A stretch of DNA of 53,675 nt. Source: Betaproteobacteria bacterium. GTDB taxonomy: Bacteria; Pseudomonadota; Gammaproteobacteria; Burkholderiales; Burkholderiaceae_C. The translations under genes and the position numbers were made by a program. Under the pieces are notes generated by a model. It was given only the letters and a program-made list of their open reading frames with translations, had not been told where the DNA came from and did not search any database. Positions 24,304 to 33,201 of this stretch are shown here, piece after piece. Each line of letters begins with the position of its first letter. Position 1 is the stretch's first letter. The stretch is taken from positions 1 through 53,675 of the forward strand of contig JABCYW010000028.1 in the NCBI GenBank assembly GCA_013289985.1, written 5' to 3'.

Positions 24304-25425
24304 CTAACGGTTCAGGTGCCATGCGGCGTCGTCCGACGGGACGGTGCCCTGCCCATGATGGTAGGGCTGCGCGTGGCGACCGTCATAGTAGATGCGGATG
24401 AGCAACTCGGCGAGCACGCCGGCGAGCAATAGTTGCAATCCGGCGATGATCAGGAAGAAACCGAGCGTCAGCAGCGGCCTGCCGCCGATGGATTGGCCGA
24501 GGACGAACTTCAGCACGGCCATCCAGGCCAGGATGACGCCGCCGAGGCTGCCGGTGAACAGGCCGATGCCGCCGAAGAAGTGCCCGGGCCGCGTGCCGTA
24601 GTTCAGGAAGAAGTGCATCGCCAGCAGGTCGGTGATCACCCGGAACGTGCGCGACAGGCCGTACTTGGACGTGCCGGCGACGCGGGCGCGGTGGTTCACC
24701 GGCACCTCGTCCATGCGCGCCGGCGACGTCACCGTGGCCAGCCAGGCGGGGATGAAGCGGTGCATCTCGCCGTACAGCCGCACCTCGCGCAGCACCGAGC
24801 CGCGGAAGGCCTTCAGGCTGCAGCCCAGGTCGTTGAACTGCAGGCCGGTGGACTTGCGGATGAGGGCGTTGGCGATCCTCGACGGGAACTTGCGCAGCCA
24901 GAAGCCGTCCTGGCGATCCTTGCGCCAGCCCGCCACGAAGTCGAGGTCGCCCTGCAGCAGGCGGGCCACCAGCTTGGGGATGTCCCTGGGGTCGTTCTGC
25001 AGGTCGCCGTCCATCGTGACGATGACGTCGCCGCGCGACGCGTCGATGCCGGCCTGCATGGCGGCCGTCTGGCGGAAGTTGCGCCACAGGCGGATCACGC
25101 GGATGTGCGGGCCGATGGAGGCGCCGTGCTTCTCCAGCGCCTGGCCGGTGCCGTCGCGGCTGCCGTCGTCCACCACCAGCAGCTCCCACGGGAACGGGTA
25201 GGCGGCCAGCGCGGCCTGCACCTCGTCGATCAGCGGGGCGGCGTTCTCGATCTCGTTGTACATCGGCACCACCAGCGACAGGCGGTGGAAGGGCACGCCG
25301 TCGACGTCCAGCGCGCCGCGGGTGCCGAACGCGTTGGCCGGGCCGTCGGGGTGCGCGCCGCCCACGTCGGGCGCCGCGGCGGGCGTCGAGGGCAGGTAGT
25401 GCTCTCCGGTGGAAGAGGCGGTCAT
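24304..25425 (-). CDS. GtrB/ArnC-like polyprenyl-phosphate glycosyltransferase (GT2)
   Basis: A 373-residue protein from ATG 25425, overlapping the upstream gene's stop (ATGA). After a variable 45-residue N-terminus comes the GT2 domain: SLVVPMYNEIENAAPLIDEV, DDGSRDGTGQAL, and MDGDLQNDP (the DXD metal site of DPM1/ArnC/GtrB proteins), plus FNDLGCSLKAFRGSVL. Two C-terminal hydrophobic hairpins (about residues 265-290 and 305-335) anchor it to the inner membrane as in GtrB. It should load a sugar onto undecaprenyl phosphate for the GT39 enzyme encoded 46 bases downstream. The sugar cannot be told from the sequence. Aminoarabinose is doubtful because no arnA/arnB/arnD genes are nearby. Confidence 0.88.
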   Translation of the reverse strand: MTASSTGEHYLPSTPAAAPDVGGAHPDGPANAFGTRGALDVDGVPFHRLSLVVPMYNEIENAAPLIDEVQAALAAYPFPWELLVVDDGSRDGTGQALEKHGASIGPHIRVIRLWRNFRQTAAMQAGIDASRGDVIVTMDGDLQNDPRDIPKLVARLLQGDLDFVAGWRKDRQDGFWLRKFPSRIANALIRKSTGLQFNDLGCSLKAFRGSVLREVRLYGEMHRFIPAWLATVTSPARMDEVPVNHRARVAGTSKYGLSRTFRVITDLLAMHFFLNYGTRPGHFFGGIGLFTGSLGGVILAWMAVLKFVLGQSIGGRPLLTLGFFLIIAGLQLLLAGVLAELLIRIYYDGRHAQPYHHGQGTVPSDDAAWHLNR

Positions 25426-26429
25426 GTCTTGCTTTCTGGCGCCCGCACCGGGCGCACGATCAGGGAAAAGGCGAGGGCGGTGGCCAGCGCCACCACCAGC
25501 ATCAGGGCATGCACGGCCAGGGCGGCGCCGAAGACCAGGCGGCCCGATGGCGCATTGTCGGTGTTTGCGGCGGAGGCCGTCGCGGCGGGCGCCTGGGCCC
25601 GGCGCGCCTGCGTGCCGAGCGCGACGCCCGCCTCGTAGGTGCCCACGCCCGCCGGTGCCTGCAGGGGCAGCACGCCGGCCAGCTCGCCGCCGAGCGCGCC
25701 GCAGAAAGCGGCGCCCAGCGGTAGGTTGGCCAGCGAGGCGAGCAGCACCCCCACGATGCCCAGCTTGAGCACCCAGTTGGCGATGGCGAAGCCCCAGGCG
25801 GCCGCGCCGCCGCGGGCCGCGCGGAAGGCCGCGGCCACCTTGGCCACAAGGTGCCAGGCCTTGCGCGCGCGCGGCGCGGACGCATGCGCGCGCGCCCGGG
25901 CCCAGCGCGCGTGCAGGTGCACGCGGCGCACGAGGGCCGGCAGCAGCGTGGCCGCCGCGACGATGGCCGCCACCGCGAACCCGATGCGCCACGGCAGCGG
26001 CGCCGGCACCAGGATGGCGATGCCCAGCACGCCCAGCACCATCATGTCCTGCAGGCGCAGCCACAGCAGGCTGGCCGTGGCGTCGCCCAGGCCCACGCCC
26101 CAGCGCCGGTGCAGCAGGAACGAGTAGCTCGCCTCGCCCGAGCGCATCGGCAGGATGTTGATGGCCGCGTTGTGCAGCAGCGTGACCTGCAGGCACTCGC
26201 GGTAGCCCAGGCCCAGCGTGCGCAGCTTCCACAGCCACTCGGCGCGCAGGCGGCCGGCGCGCAGCGCGTAGGTGGCGCTCATGCCGAGCGTGGCGCCCAC
26301 CCAGCCCGGCCACGGCACGGTGGCCACGCGCTCGGCCAGCAGCCGCCACGGCGTGAACGCCACCAGCACGGCCAGCAGCGCGACGCCGGCGGCGATGCTG
26401 GCCGCGGCGATCCAGCGGGTGCGGGTCAT
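25422..26429 (-). CDS. LPG-synthase-TM/UPF0104-type integral membrane protein, candidate flippase
   Basis: A 335-residue polytopic protein with about eight membrane segments and the sequence pattern of the lysylphosphatidylglycerol synthase membrane domain (YbhN/AglD type). Conserved positions are GMSATYALRAGRLRAEW near 48, NAAINILPMRSGEASYSFLL near 87-106 and the G-E rich segment ALGGELAGVLPLQAPAGVGT, continuing YEAG, near 245. Such proteins occur next to polyprenyl-phosphate glycosyltransferases and are considered lipid flippases. Here it may flip the undecaprenyl-phospho-sugar made by the overlapping GT2 gene. It starts four bases after the PAP2 gene. Flippase function is inferred from context. 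Confidence 0.8.
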   Translation of the reverse strand: MTRTRWIAAASIAAGVALLAVLVAFTPWRLLAERVATVPWPGWVGATLGMSATYALRAGRLRAEWLWKLRTLGLGYRECLQVTLLHNAAINILPMRSGEASYSFLLHRRWGVGLGDATASLLWLRLQDMMVLGVLGIAILVPAPLPWRIGFAVAAIVAAATLLPALVRRVHLHARWARARAHASAPRARKAWHLVAKVAAAFRAARGGAAAWGFAIANWVLKLGIVGVLLASLANLPLGAAFCGALGGELAGVLPLQAPAGVGTYEAGVALGTQARRAQAPAATASAANTDNAPSGRLVFGAALAVHALMLVVALATALAFSLIVRPVRAPESKT

Positions 26430-26433
26430 CGCG

Positions 26434-27339
26434 TCAACGCGGCGTTCGCCGGCTGGCGCGCCACCAGCGGACGGCGCCCGCGAGCGCCACCAGCACCAGC
26501 AGGGTTTGCAGCGGCGCCGCCAGCGGGTAGCCGGTCAGCAGGTTGCGCGCCCATTTCCTGTCGACGAGACCGCTGGCGTCCAGCAGGGCGGGCGTGGCAG
26601 CGATGCAGGCCGCGGACAGCAGCAGGCCCGCCGCCATCAGGCGCTGGCCGAGCGGGCGCGACAGCAGCCGGGTCATCGCGCCCACCGGCCAGGCGTGCGG
26701 GGCCAGCCCGCCGAAGACCAGGCCCAGGCCGCCGCCCACCAGCGCGTCGGCGGGCCAGTGCGCGCCCACGGCCAGCCGCGACAGCGCGATGCCGAACGCC
26801 AGCAGCGTGAGCAGCGCGATGCCGAGGTTGGACGTGAGCCAGCCGTCGACCGCGCTGCGCTCCGTGAAGCGGCGCCGCTCGGCCACCAGCACGGCGAGCA
26901 TCGCGAACGCCATCGCGCTGTGGCCGGAGGGCATGGAGCCGGCGCTCAGCGGCATGCCGACCACGTTCAGGTTCTCCGCGCCGAGCGCCAGGTAGGGGCG
27001 CGGCGAGGGCAGGTGGTGCTTGACCCAGCTCGCGGTCAGGCCGCCCAGCACGATGCCCCACAGCAGTTGCGCGACGCGCTCGGGCACGTCCGCGGCGCAG
27101 GCGGTGAGGTAGATCCAGGCCGACAGCGCAAGGCCTGCGACGCTCAGCGCCGACCAGGTGGCCGGCGCGACCGGGCCGAAGGCGTTGACCGCGTGGAACC
27201 ACGATTCGTTGAGCGCGGCGTCCGCGTGCAGCGCGAGGCCCGCGGCGACGGCGAGCACGCCCGCGCCGAGCACCCGGAAATCCCAGGTCACCGCCTGCGG
27301 GGAAGGGGGCGACGGCGGGGTGCGAGAGGCGGCGGACAT
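26434..27339 (-). CDS. PAP2-superfamily phosphatase (first gene of the glycolipid operon)
   Basis: A 301-residue inner-membrane protein, ATG 27339. PAP2 motifs are visible: K-x6-RP (KHHLPSPRP), SMPSGHSAM and R-x5-H-x3-D (SRLAVGAHWPADALVGG). There are about seven membrane segments, and the C-terminal part is longer than in LpxE-type enzymes. It starts the five-gene minus-strand operon. Undecaprenyl-pyrophosphate phosphatase (recycling the carrier released by the GT39 enzyme) or a lipid A phosphatase are both possible. The presence of a second PAP2 gene at the end of the operon argues for distinct roles of the two. The gene upstream is divergent, with 66 bases between. Confidence 0.8.
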   Translation of the reverse strand: MSAASRTPPSPPSPQAVTWDFRVLGAGVLAVAAGLALHADAALNESWFHAVNAFGPVAPATWSALSVAGLALSAWIYLTACAADVPERVAQLLWGIVLGGLTASWVKHHLPSPRPYLALGAENLNVVGMPLSAGSMPSGHSAMAFAMLAVLVAERRRFTERSAVDGWLTSNLGIALLTLLAFGIALSRLAVGAHWPADALVGGGLGLVFGGLAPHAWPVGAMTRLLSRPLGQRLMAAGLLLSAACIAATPALLDASGLVDRKWARNLLTGYPLAAPLQTLLVLVALAGAVRWWRASRRTPR

Positions 27340-27405
27340 GGGCGGCGATTGTATAGACGGCCGCCCCGCGCCCTGGCTCGGCGCGTGAGCCAGCCCGGCG
27401 GCAGA

Positions 27406-28566
27406 ATGCCCGACATCATGAGCCGCTCCAAGCCCATCACCCTCGACGTCCTGCGCCGCTACGCCGTGGCGCGCTCGATGTTCCCGCCCACCACGCTGCA
27501 GAAGGCCATCGATCGCCTCGGCTTCGTGCAGGCCGATCCGATCCGCGCGCCGGCGCGCGCCCAGGACCTCACGCTGCGCCACCGCGTCAAGGGCTACGTG
27601 GCGGGCGACCTGGAGCGCCGCTATCCGCGCCTGGACGTGGAGGAGGACTGCCTCGTCAACTACGGCTTCGTTCCGCGCAGCCTGCTGCCGCTGCTGCATC
27701 CGCGCGTCGCGCGGCGTCCGTGGGACGCGGCCACCGAGCGCCGCGCCGCCGAGGTGCTGGCCTTCGTCCGCGCGCGCGGCCCCACGCATCCGCGCGACGT
27801 GCAGGAGGTGTTCGACCACGGCCGCGTGCAGAGCTGGGGCAACACCAACACGCTCAACGCCAGCACGGCGCTGCTGGACGGGATGCACTACCGCGGCCTG
27901 CTGCGCGTGGTGCGGCGCGAGACCGGCACGCGCGTCTACGAAGCGATCGATCATTCGCCCGCCGATGACGCCCCCGCGGCCCGCCACGAGCGCTCGCGCC
28001 AGCTCCTGATGCGCATCGTGGAGAAGTACGCGCCGCTGCCCTCGGCGTCGCTGGGCTACCTGTCGCAGCTGATGCAGTACGGCGCGCCGCACCTGCGCGG
28101 CGAGACCCGCGCGCTGCTGGCCGAGCTGCGCGCCAGCCTGCCGCAGGCGAAGATAGCCGGCGTCACCTGGCTGTGGACGCCCGGCGAGGACCCGGCATCG
28201 GGCAAGTGGCGCGTCGACCCGGAACGCGCGCGCCTGCTGGCGCCGTTCGACCCGGTGGCGTGGGACCGGCGCCGCTTCGAGCTGCTGTGGGGCTGGGCCT
28301 ACCGGTTCGAGGCCTACACGCCGGCGGCCAGGCGCACGATGGGGCACTACGCGCTGCCCCTGCTGTACGGCGATCGCGCGGTGGGCTGGGCCAACGCCAC
28401 CCTGGTGGACAAGTCGCGCCTCGAGGCCCACGTGGGCTTCGCCGACAAGGCCTGGGCACGCGACGACGGCCTGGCGCGGGCGATCGCGGTCGAGCTGGGC
28501 GACATGGCCGAGTTCCTGCAACTCGACCGCGACGCCGCCGTCCGCCTCAAGCGGGCGCGAAAGTAG
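27406..28566 (+). CDS. YcaQ-like winged-helix protein (HTH_42 family)
   Basis: A 386-residue cytosolic protein. ATG 27406 has a GGCGG site four bases upstream; ATG 27418 is the alternative, giving MSRSKPITLDVLRRYAVARS. The N-terminus LDVLRRYAVARSMFPP and the segment GFVQADPIRAPARAQDLTL are signatures of the family. E. coli YcaQ (AlkX) is a DNA glycosylase that unhooks interstrand cross-links and alkylated bases. The conserved Q-A-D-P motif near residues 39-43 is present, and GYVAGDLERRYPRLDVEED and the C-terminal VGWANATLVDKSRLEAHVGF also fit. DNA-repair function is by family. Confidence 0.85.
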   Translation: MPDIMSRSKPITLDVLRRYAVARSMFPPTTLQKAIDRLGFVQADPIRAPARAQDLTLRHRVKGYVAGDLERRYPRLDVEEDCLVNYGFVPRSLLPLLHPRVARRPWDAATERRAAEVLAFVRARGPTHPRDVQEVFDHGRVQSWGNTNTLNASTALLDGMHYRGLLRVVRRETGTRVYEAIDHSPADDAPAARHERSRQLLMRIVEKYAPLPSASLGYLSQLMQYGAPHLRGETRALLAELRASLPQAKIAGVTWLWTPGEDPASGKWRVDPERARLLAPFDPVAWDRRRFELLWGWAYRFEAYTPAARRTMGHYALPLLYGDRAVGWANATLVDKSRLEAHVGFADKAWARDDGLARAIAVELGDMAEFLQLDRDAAVRLKRARK

Positions 28567-28717
28567 TGCGGAAGTTGGCGCGCGAGCCGGTTGCGCGCCC
28601 GCCGCATGTCGCCTTCGGTAACAGAAAGAACGTCAAATAGGCGTGCCGGCTCCTGTCGGTGCCGCGTCCGCCGCGGCCAAGGGGCAGCAGGCCAGGAAAC
28701 AACATTGCGAGGGTTGC

Positions 28718-29560
28718 ATGGAAGGGTCCGAAATCACCTGCTCAGCAAAGCGCAACACGGCGCGCGATCCCGCGCGCATCGTCGTCGCGATTCCGAATGA
28801 CGTCCCGCCGTCGAGTTCGATGGCGCCGTCCATGGGCTTCGGCGCCGCGTTGGAGCTCGCCGCGCTGGAAGCCGAACTGGCCTACCGCGGGCCCGAGCGC
28901 CGCAACGGCCCCGGCGCCGGCCTGGCCAAGCTGCTCGCGGCCGTGCTCGACGAGGTCGACTACGGCCTCGTGCTGATGGCCGCCGACGGCCACGTGGTGC
29001 ATGCCAACCACGCGGCGCGCGTCGAGCTCGCCCACGCGAAGTCCCTGCAACTGGTCGGACGCCGCCTGGTCGGCCGTTCGGCCACCGACCAGCGCGCGCT
29101 CGACGAGGCGCTGGCGGGCGCCCGCGACGGCGGCAAGCGCCGCATGCTGGCGTTCGCGCCGGCCAACGCGCTGTCGGAAGGCAAGTCGTGCGACCTGTCC
29201 ATCGTGCCGCTGCCGGCCGCGCTGTCGTCCAACCACGCGGGCCACGCCGTGCTGATCGCGCTGCCGCGCAGCCGCATCGCCGAGACGCTGTCGGTGGACG
29301 CCTATGCGCGCGAGCTGGGCTTGTCGCGCCGCGAGCAGCAGGTGCTGTCCGCGCTGTGCGAAGGCCTGCGCGTCAAGGAGATCGCCGCCAAGCTGGAGAT
29401 CGGCGACGAGACCGTGCGCAGCCACGTCAAGCGCCTCAAGGCCAAGACCGGATGCGCGGGCATCGTCGACATCGTCAACCAGGTGTCGCGCCTGCCGCCC
29501 ATGGTGGGCGCCCTGCGCCAGGCGACGCTCGACCTCCCGCTGGACGACGAACGGGCTTGA
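28718..29560 (+). CDS. LuxR family transcriptional regulator with PAS-like sensor domain
   Basis: A 280-residue protein from ATG 28718 with a GAGG site at 28708-28712; a GTG at 28643 would add 25 poor residues. Residues about 70-190 form a PAS-like domain (VDYGLVLMAADGHVVHANHA, SLQLVGRRLVGR). The C-terminal 65 residues are a LuxR/GerE HTH: LGLSRREQQVLSALCEGLRV, KEIAAKLEIGDETVRSHVKR. No receiver domain is present. The stop at 29558-29560 lies inside the -35 region of the ahcY promoter, so this gene and ahcY are separate units. The signal and targets are unknown. Confidence 0.8.
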   Translation: MEGSEITCSAKRNTARDPARIVVAIPNDVPPSSSMAPSMGFGAALELAALEAELAYRGPERRNGPGAGLAKLLAAVLDEVDYGLVLMAADGHVVHANHAARVELAHAKSLQLVGRRLVGRSATDQRALDEALAGARDGGKRRMLAFAPANALSEGKSCDLSIVPLPAALSSNHAGHAVLIALPRSRIAETLSVDAYARELGLSRREQQVLSALCEGLRVKEIAAKLEIGDETVRSHVKRLKAKTGCAGIVDIVNQVSRLPPMVGALRQATLDLPLDDERA

Positions 29561-29586
29561 GCTCGGCCGGACGCGGTCGATATAAT
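29557..29586 (+). promoter_or_regulatory. sigma70 promoter of ahcY-metF
   Basis: TTGAGC (29557-29562) and a perfect TATAAT (29581-29586) are separated by 18 bases. Transcription should start near 29593, a few bases before the riboswitch. The -35 overlaps the stop codon of the LuxR gene. Confidence 0.8.
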
Positions 29587-29597
29587 CGCGTCTGATT

Positions 29598-29680
29598 CCG
29601 AGGAGCGTTGCGAGGCCCGGCCGTCACCACGGCCGCGAGACCCCAGGCTCGGAACCCCATCTTGGCAACCGCGCTCACCC
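29598..29680 (+). ncRNA. S-adenosylhomocysteine (SAH) riboswitch
   Basis: The sequence matches the SAH riboswitch consensus of beta- and gammaproteobacteria. P1 is formed by CCGAG (29598-29602) and CTCGG (29648-29652). An internal hairpin pairs CGGCCGT (29618-29624) with ACGGCCG (29629-29635). The pseudoknot pairs GAGCG (29603-29607) with CGCTC (29672-29676), followed by the conserved ACCC. The element starts a few bases after the predicted transcription start and lies ~95 bases before ahcY. In this family SAH binding turns expression on, so the cell removes the toxic product of methylation. Both ahcY and metF downstream are the classic targets. Confidence 0.93.
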
Positions 29681-29775
29681 GCTTCGCAGCATGCGAGGGG
29701 CCGGGTGAGGGTGCACGAGCCGCCTCCCTTCCGGCCTTCATGGCTGCGACCGCGGGTCATCTACGGAGAACCCGA

Positions 29776-31203
<1,428 letters not shown>

Positions 31204-31218
31204 CGGCCCCACTGAGCC

Positions 31219-31403
31219 GAGGGGTCTGGCATCTCCTCCATCCGCGCTGCGGTCCCGGCCGCAGCGAAGACATCGTCGCGGATGGAGGCAATGCCTGACC
31301 CCGAACGTGAGCGGGGACGGGGTCAGGCATTGCCTCGCATCGCGATGAGCGCCGTGGCTTAGAGCGGCGGCAAGGCGCGATCCGAGGAGATGCCAGACCC
31401 CTC
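31219..31403. repeat. paired REP/BIME-like palindromic element between ahcY and metF
   Basis: Two hairpin units of about 82 bases lie head to head. Unit A spans 31221-31302 and unit B spans 31319-31401. Each starts with GGGGTC(T/A)GGCAT and ends in the complement. Across units, the 19-base segment 31219-31237 is perfectly complementary to 31385-31403. The 19-base segment 31285-31303 (GAGGCAATGCCTGACCCCG) is perfectly complementary to 31318-31336. Inside unit A, 31236-31247 pairs with 31277-31288 (CCTCCATCCGCG and complement). This is the layout of a REP doublet (BIME) mobilised by RAYT-type transposases. It fills almost the whole ahcY-metF spacer and could act as a terminator or mRNA-stabilising structure. 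Confidence 0.85.
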
Positions 31404-31444
31404 CGGCGGCCGTTCCCCGGCTCGAAGCCTTTTCCGGAACAACC

Positions 31445-32275
31445 ATGATCAACATTCCCATCAGCCTCGAGTTCTTCCCCCCGAAGACGCCCGAGGGCAT
31501 CACCAAGCTGGCCGCGGCGCGGGCCGAGTTGTACGCGCTCAAGCCCGAGTTCTGCTCGGTCACCTACGGCGCGGGCGGCTCCACGCAGATGGGCACGCTG
31601 CAGGTGGTGCAGGCGATCCGCGACGAAGGCGTCATGGGCGTGCCGCACTTCACCTGCATCGGCGCCACGCGCGCGAGCGTGGGCGAGACGCTGGACGGCT
31701 TCAAGGCCGCGGGCGTCAGGCGCATCGTCGCGCTGCGCGGCGACCTGCCCAGCGGCTCCGGCAGCTTCGGCGAGTTCCGCTACGCCACCGAGCTGATCGA
31801 GCAGATCCGCAGGCACTCGGGCGAGCACTTCCACGTCGAGGTGGCCGCGTATCCCGAGACGCACCCGCAGGCGCGTTCGCCCGAGGCCGACCTGAAGGCC
31901 TTCGCCGCCAAGGTGGCCGCCGGCGCGAACTCCGCCATCACGCAGATGTTCTTCAACGCCGACGCGTACTTCCGCTTCATCGACGAGGTGCGCGCGATGG
32001 GCCTCGCCATCCCCATCGTGCCGGGCATCATGCCCATCACCAACGCCAGCGGCCTGATGCGCTTCGCCGACAACACGGGCTGCGAGATCCCGCGTTGGAT
32101 GCGGCTGCGCCTGCAGTCGTTCGGCGACGACACGAAGTCCATCAAGGCCTTCGGGCTCGAGGTGATGGCCGCGCTGTGCGAGCGCCTGGTGGCGGGCGGC
32201 GCGCCGTCGCTGCACTTCTACACGATGAACCAGGCGGCGCCGACGCTGGCGCTGGCCGGCGCCATCGCGGGCTGA
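31445..32275 (+). CDS. metF: 5,10-methylenetetrahydrofolate reductase
   Basis: FAD-dependent enzyme reducing 5,10-methylene-THF to 5-methyl-THF for methionine synthesis. The 276-residue product has the MetF barrel pattern: SLEFFPPKTPEG at the N-terminus (Glu of the active site), SVTYGAGGST, HFTCIGATRASV, LRGDLPSGSG near 100, and PIVPGIMPITNASGL, with EVMAALCERLVAGGAPSLHF, continuing YTMN, at the end. Normal length. It lies downstream of the SAH riboswitch and ahcY, from which it is separated by a 241-base spacer filled with a palindromic element. Whether both are on one transcript is therefore open. Confidence 0.96.
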   Translation: MINIPISLEFFPPKTPEGITKLAAARAELYALKPEFCSVTYGAGGSTQMGTLQVVQAIRDEGVMGVPHFTCIGATRASVGETLDGFKAAGVRRIVALRGDLPSGSGSFGEFRYATELIEQIRRHSGEHFHVEVAAYPETHPQARSPEADLKAFAAKVAAGANSAITQMFFNADAYFRFIDEVRAMGLAIPIVPGIMPITNASGLMRFADNTGCEIPRWMRLRLQSFGDDTKSIKAFGLEVMAALCERLVAGGAPSLHFYTMNQAAPTLALAGAIAG

Positions 32276-32282
32276 CGAAACA

Positions 32283-32302
32283 GCGGGGCCGCGCGGCCCC
32301 GC
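32283..32302. terminator. GC-rich palindrome between convergent metF and lipoprotein genes
   Basis: A perfect 20-base palindrome (GCGGGGCCGC and complement) right after the metF stop. It probably forms a terminator hairpin usable from both sides, but there is no T run. Confidence 0.6.
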
Positions 32303-32309
32303 GTCGCCG

Positions 32310-32993
32310 TCAGCTGCGATCGTGCAGGCCGTCGGCCTCCACGCGCACCTTCTCGCCCAACGCCGGCGCCGTCGATTCGCGCACCGTGCGCAGCGAGCCG
32401 TCCTGCATGCGCACGCTGACGTCGTAGGCCGTCGCCTTGCGCTGGTGCTTCTCGATGGCGTTGCCCAGCAGGCCGCCGCCCACCGCGCCCACCACGCCGC
32501 CCAGCGTGCGGTTGTGACCGCCCGCGATCTGGCTGCCGACCAGCGCGCCGCCCACGCCGCCGGCCACCGCGCCGACGCCGTTGTTCTGGCCTTGCACCTC
32601 GACGGCCGTGATGGCCTCGACGACGCCGCAGTCGGCGCAGGCGGCCGCCGCCACCGGCTTCTGGTCGCGCCAGCGCTGCTGGTCGACGTCGGCGTCCCGG
32701 TCGGCGCGCGGCGGCAGTTCGCGCGCGCGTTCCGCGTCGCGGTGCGCCTGGTCGCGGCGACCCTGTTCGTACGAGCGGGTGCTGTTCTGCGCCACGACCA
32801 CCGCGGCCGGGGCGGCCGCGACCGCCGCGGTCGCCGGCGCGGTGGTGGCCACCGACCCGTTGGTCGGCGCGCTGGCAGCGGCGGTCGGCGTGGCCACGTC
32901 GGCATCGTTCTTCGAGCACGCGCCCAACGCGACGGCCGCGGAGGCGACGAGGACCAGCTGGAAGTTGCGCAGTCGGGAAGTGTTGCTGTTCAT
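32310..32993 (-). CDS. glycine-zipper 2TM (SlyB/Rickettsia 17-kDa antigen-like) lipoprotein
   Basis: A 227-residue lipoprotein from ATG 32993, with a GGAG site. Lipobox ALGAC gives Cys26 (VALGACSKND). An Ala/Thr-rich linker follows, then an Arg/Glu/Asp-rich helix (RDQAHRDAERARELPPRADR) and a glycine-zipper domain GVGAVAGGVGGALVGSQIAG, then GGVVGAVGGGLLGNAIE, typical of the Gly-zipper 2TM domain. A C-terminal beta-rich module follows (YDVSVRMQDGSLRTVRE, VRVEADGLHDRS). Family members are outer-membrane lipoproteins of the SlyB type. Function unknown. Confidence 0.85.
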   Translation of the reverse strand: MNSNTSRLRNFQLVLVASAAVALGACSKNDADVATPTAAASAPTNGSVATTAPATAAVAAAPAAVVVAQNSTRSYEQGRRDQAHRDAERARELPPRADRDADVDQQRWRDQKPVAAAACADCGVVEAITAVEVQGQNNGVGAVAGGVGGALVGSQIAGGHNRTLGGVVGAVGGGLLGNAIEKHQRKATAYDVSVRMQDGSLRTVRESTAPALGEKVRVEADGLHDRS

Positions 32994-33145
32994 GGAGACT
33001 CTCCTGTTGTCGTCCGACGCGGGCGGGATGGCCGATGCGTCATCTGCTCCAGCAGGCGATCCGCGTGCCCGGGGACTCGGCCATGGAAACGTCCTGATGC
33101 GTTTGCGGTCGAGCGCGCGGGCTCGCACGCGTCCCGTGCGCCCAT

Positions 33146-33177
33146 GAAAAAGGGCGCTCGCCCTGCGGCGAACGCCC
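33146..33177 (-). terminator. rho-independent terminator of the sedolisin gene
   Basis: On the minus strand GGGCGTTCGCC pairs with GGCGAGCGCCC (one G-U wobble) around a GCAG loop, followed by TTTTTC. It lies 25 bases after the protease stop codon at 33202. Confidence 0.8.
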
Positions 33178-33201
33178 CGTGCATCCTGAAACAGCTGCGG
33201 T

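Noticed and set aside
24304-25425. Assignment of the GT2/GT39 pair as a full aminoarabinose (arn) operon
   Set aside because: No arnA, arnB, arnD or ugd gene is seen in the window, so the sugar cannot be called aminoarabinose.
28643-28717. Upstream GTG start for the LuxR-type gene
   Set aside because: The extra 25 residues are poor in structure, and ATG 28718 has a better ribosome site.
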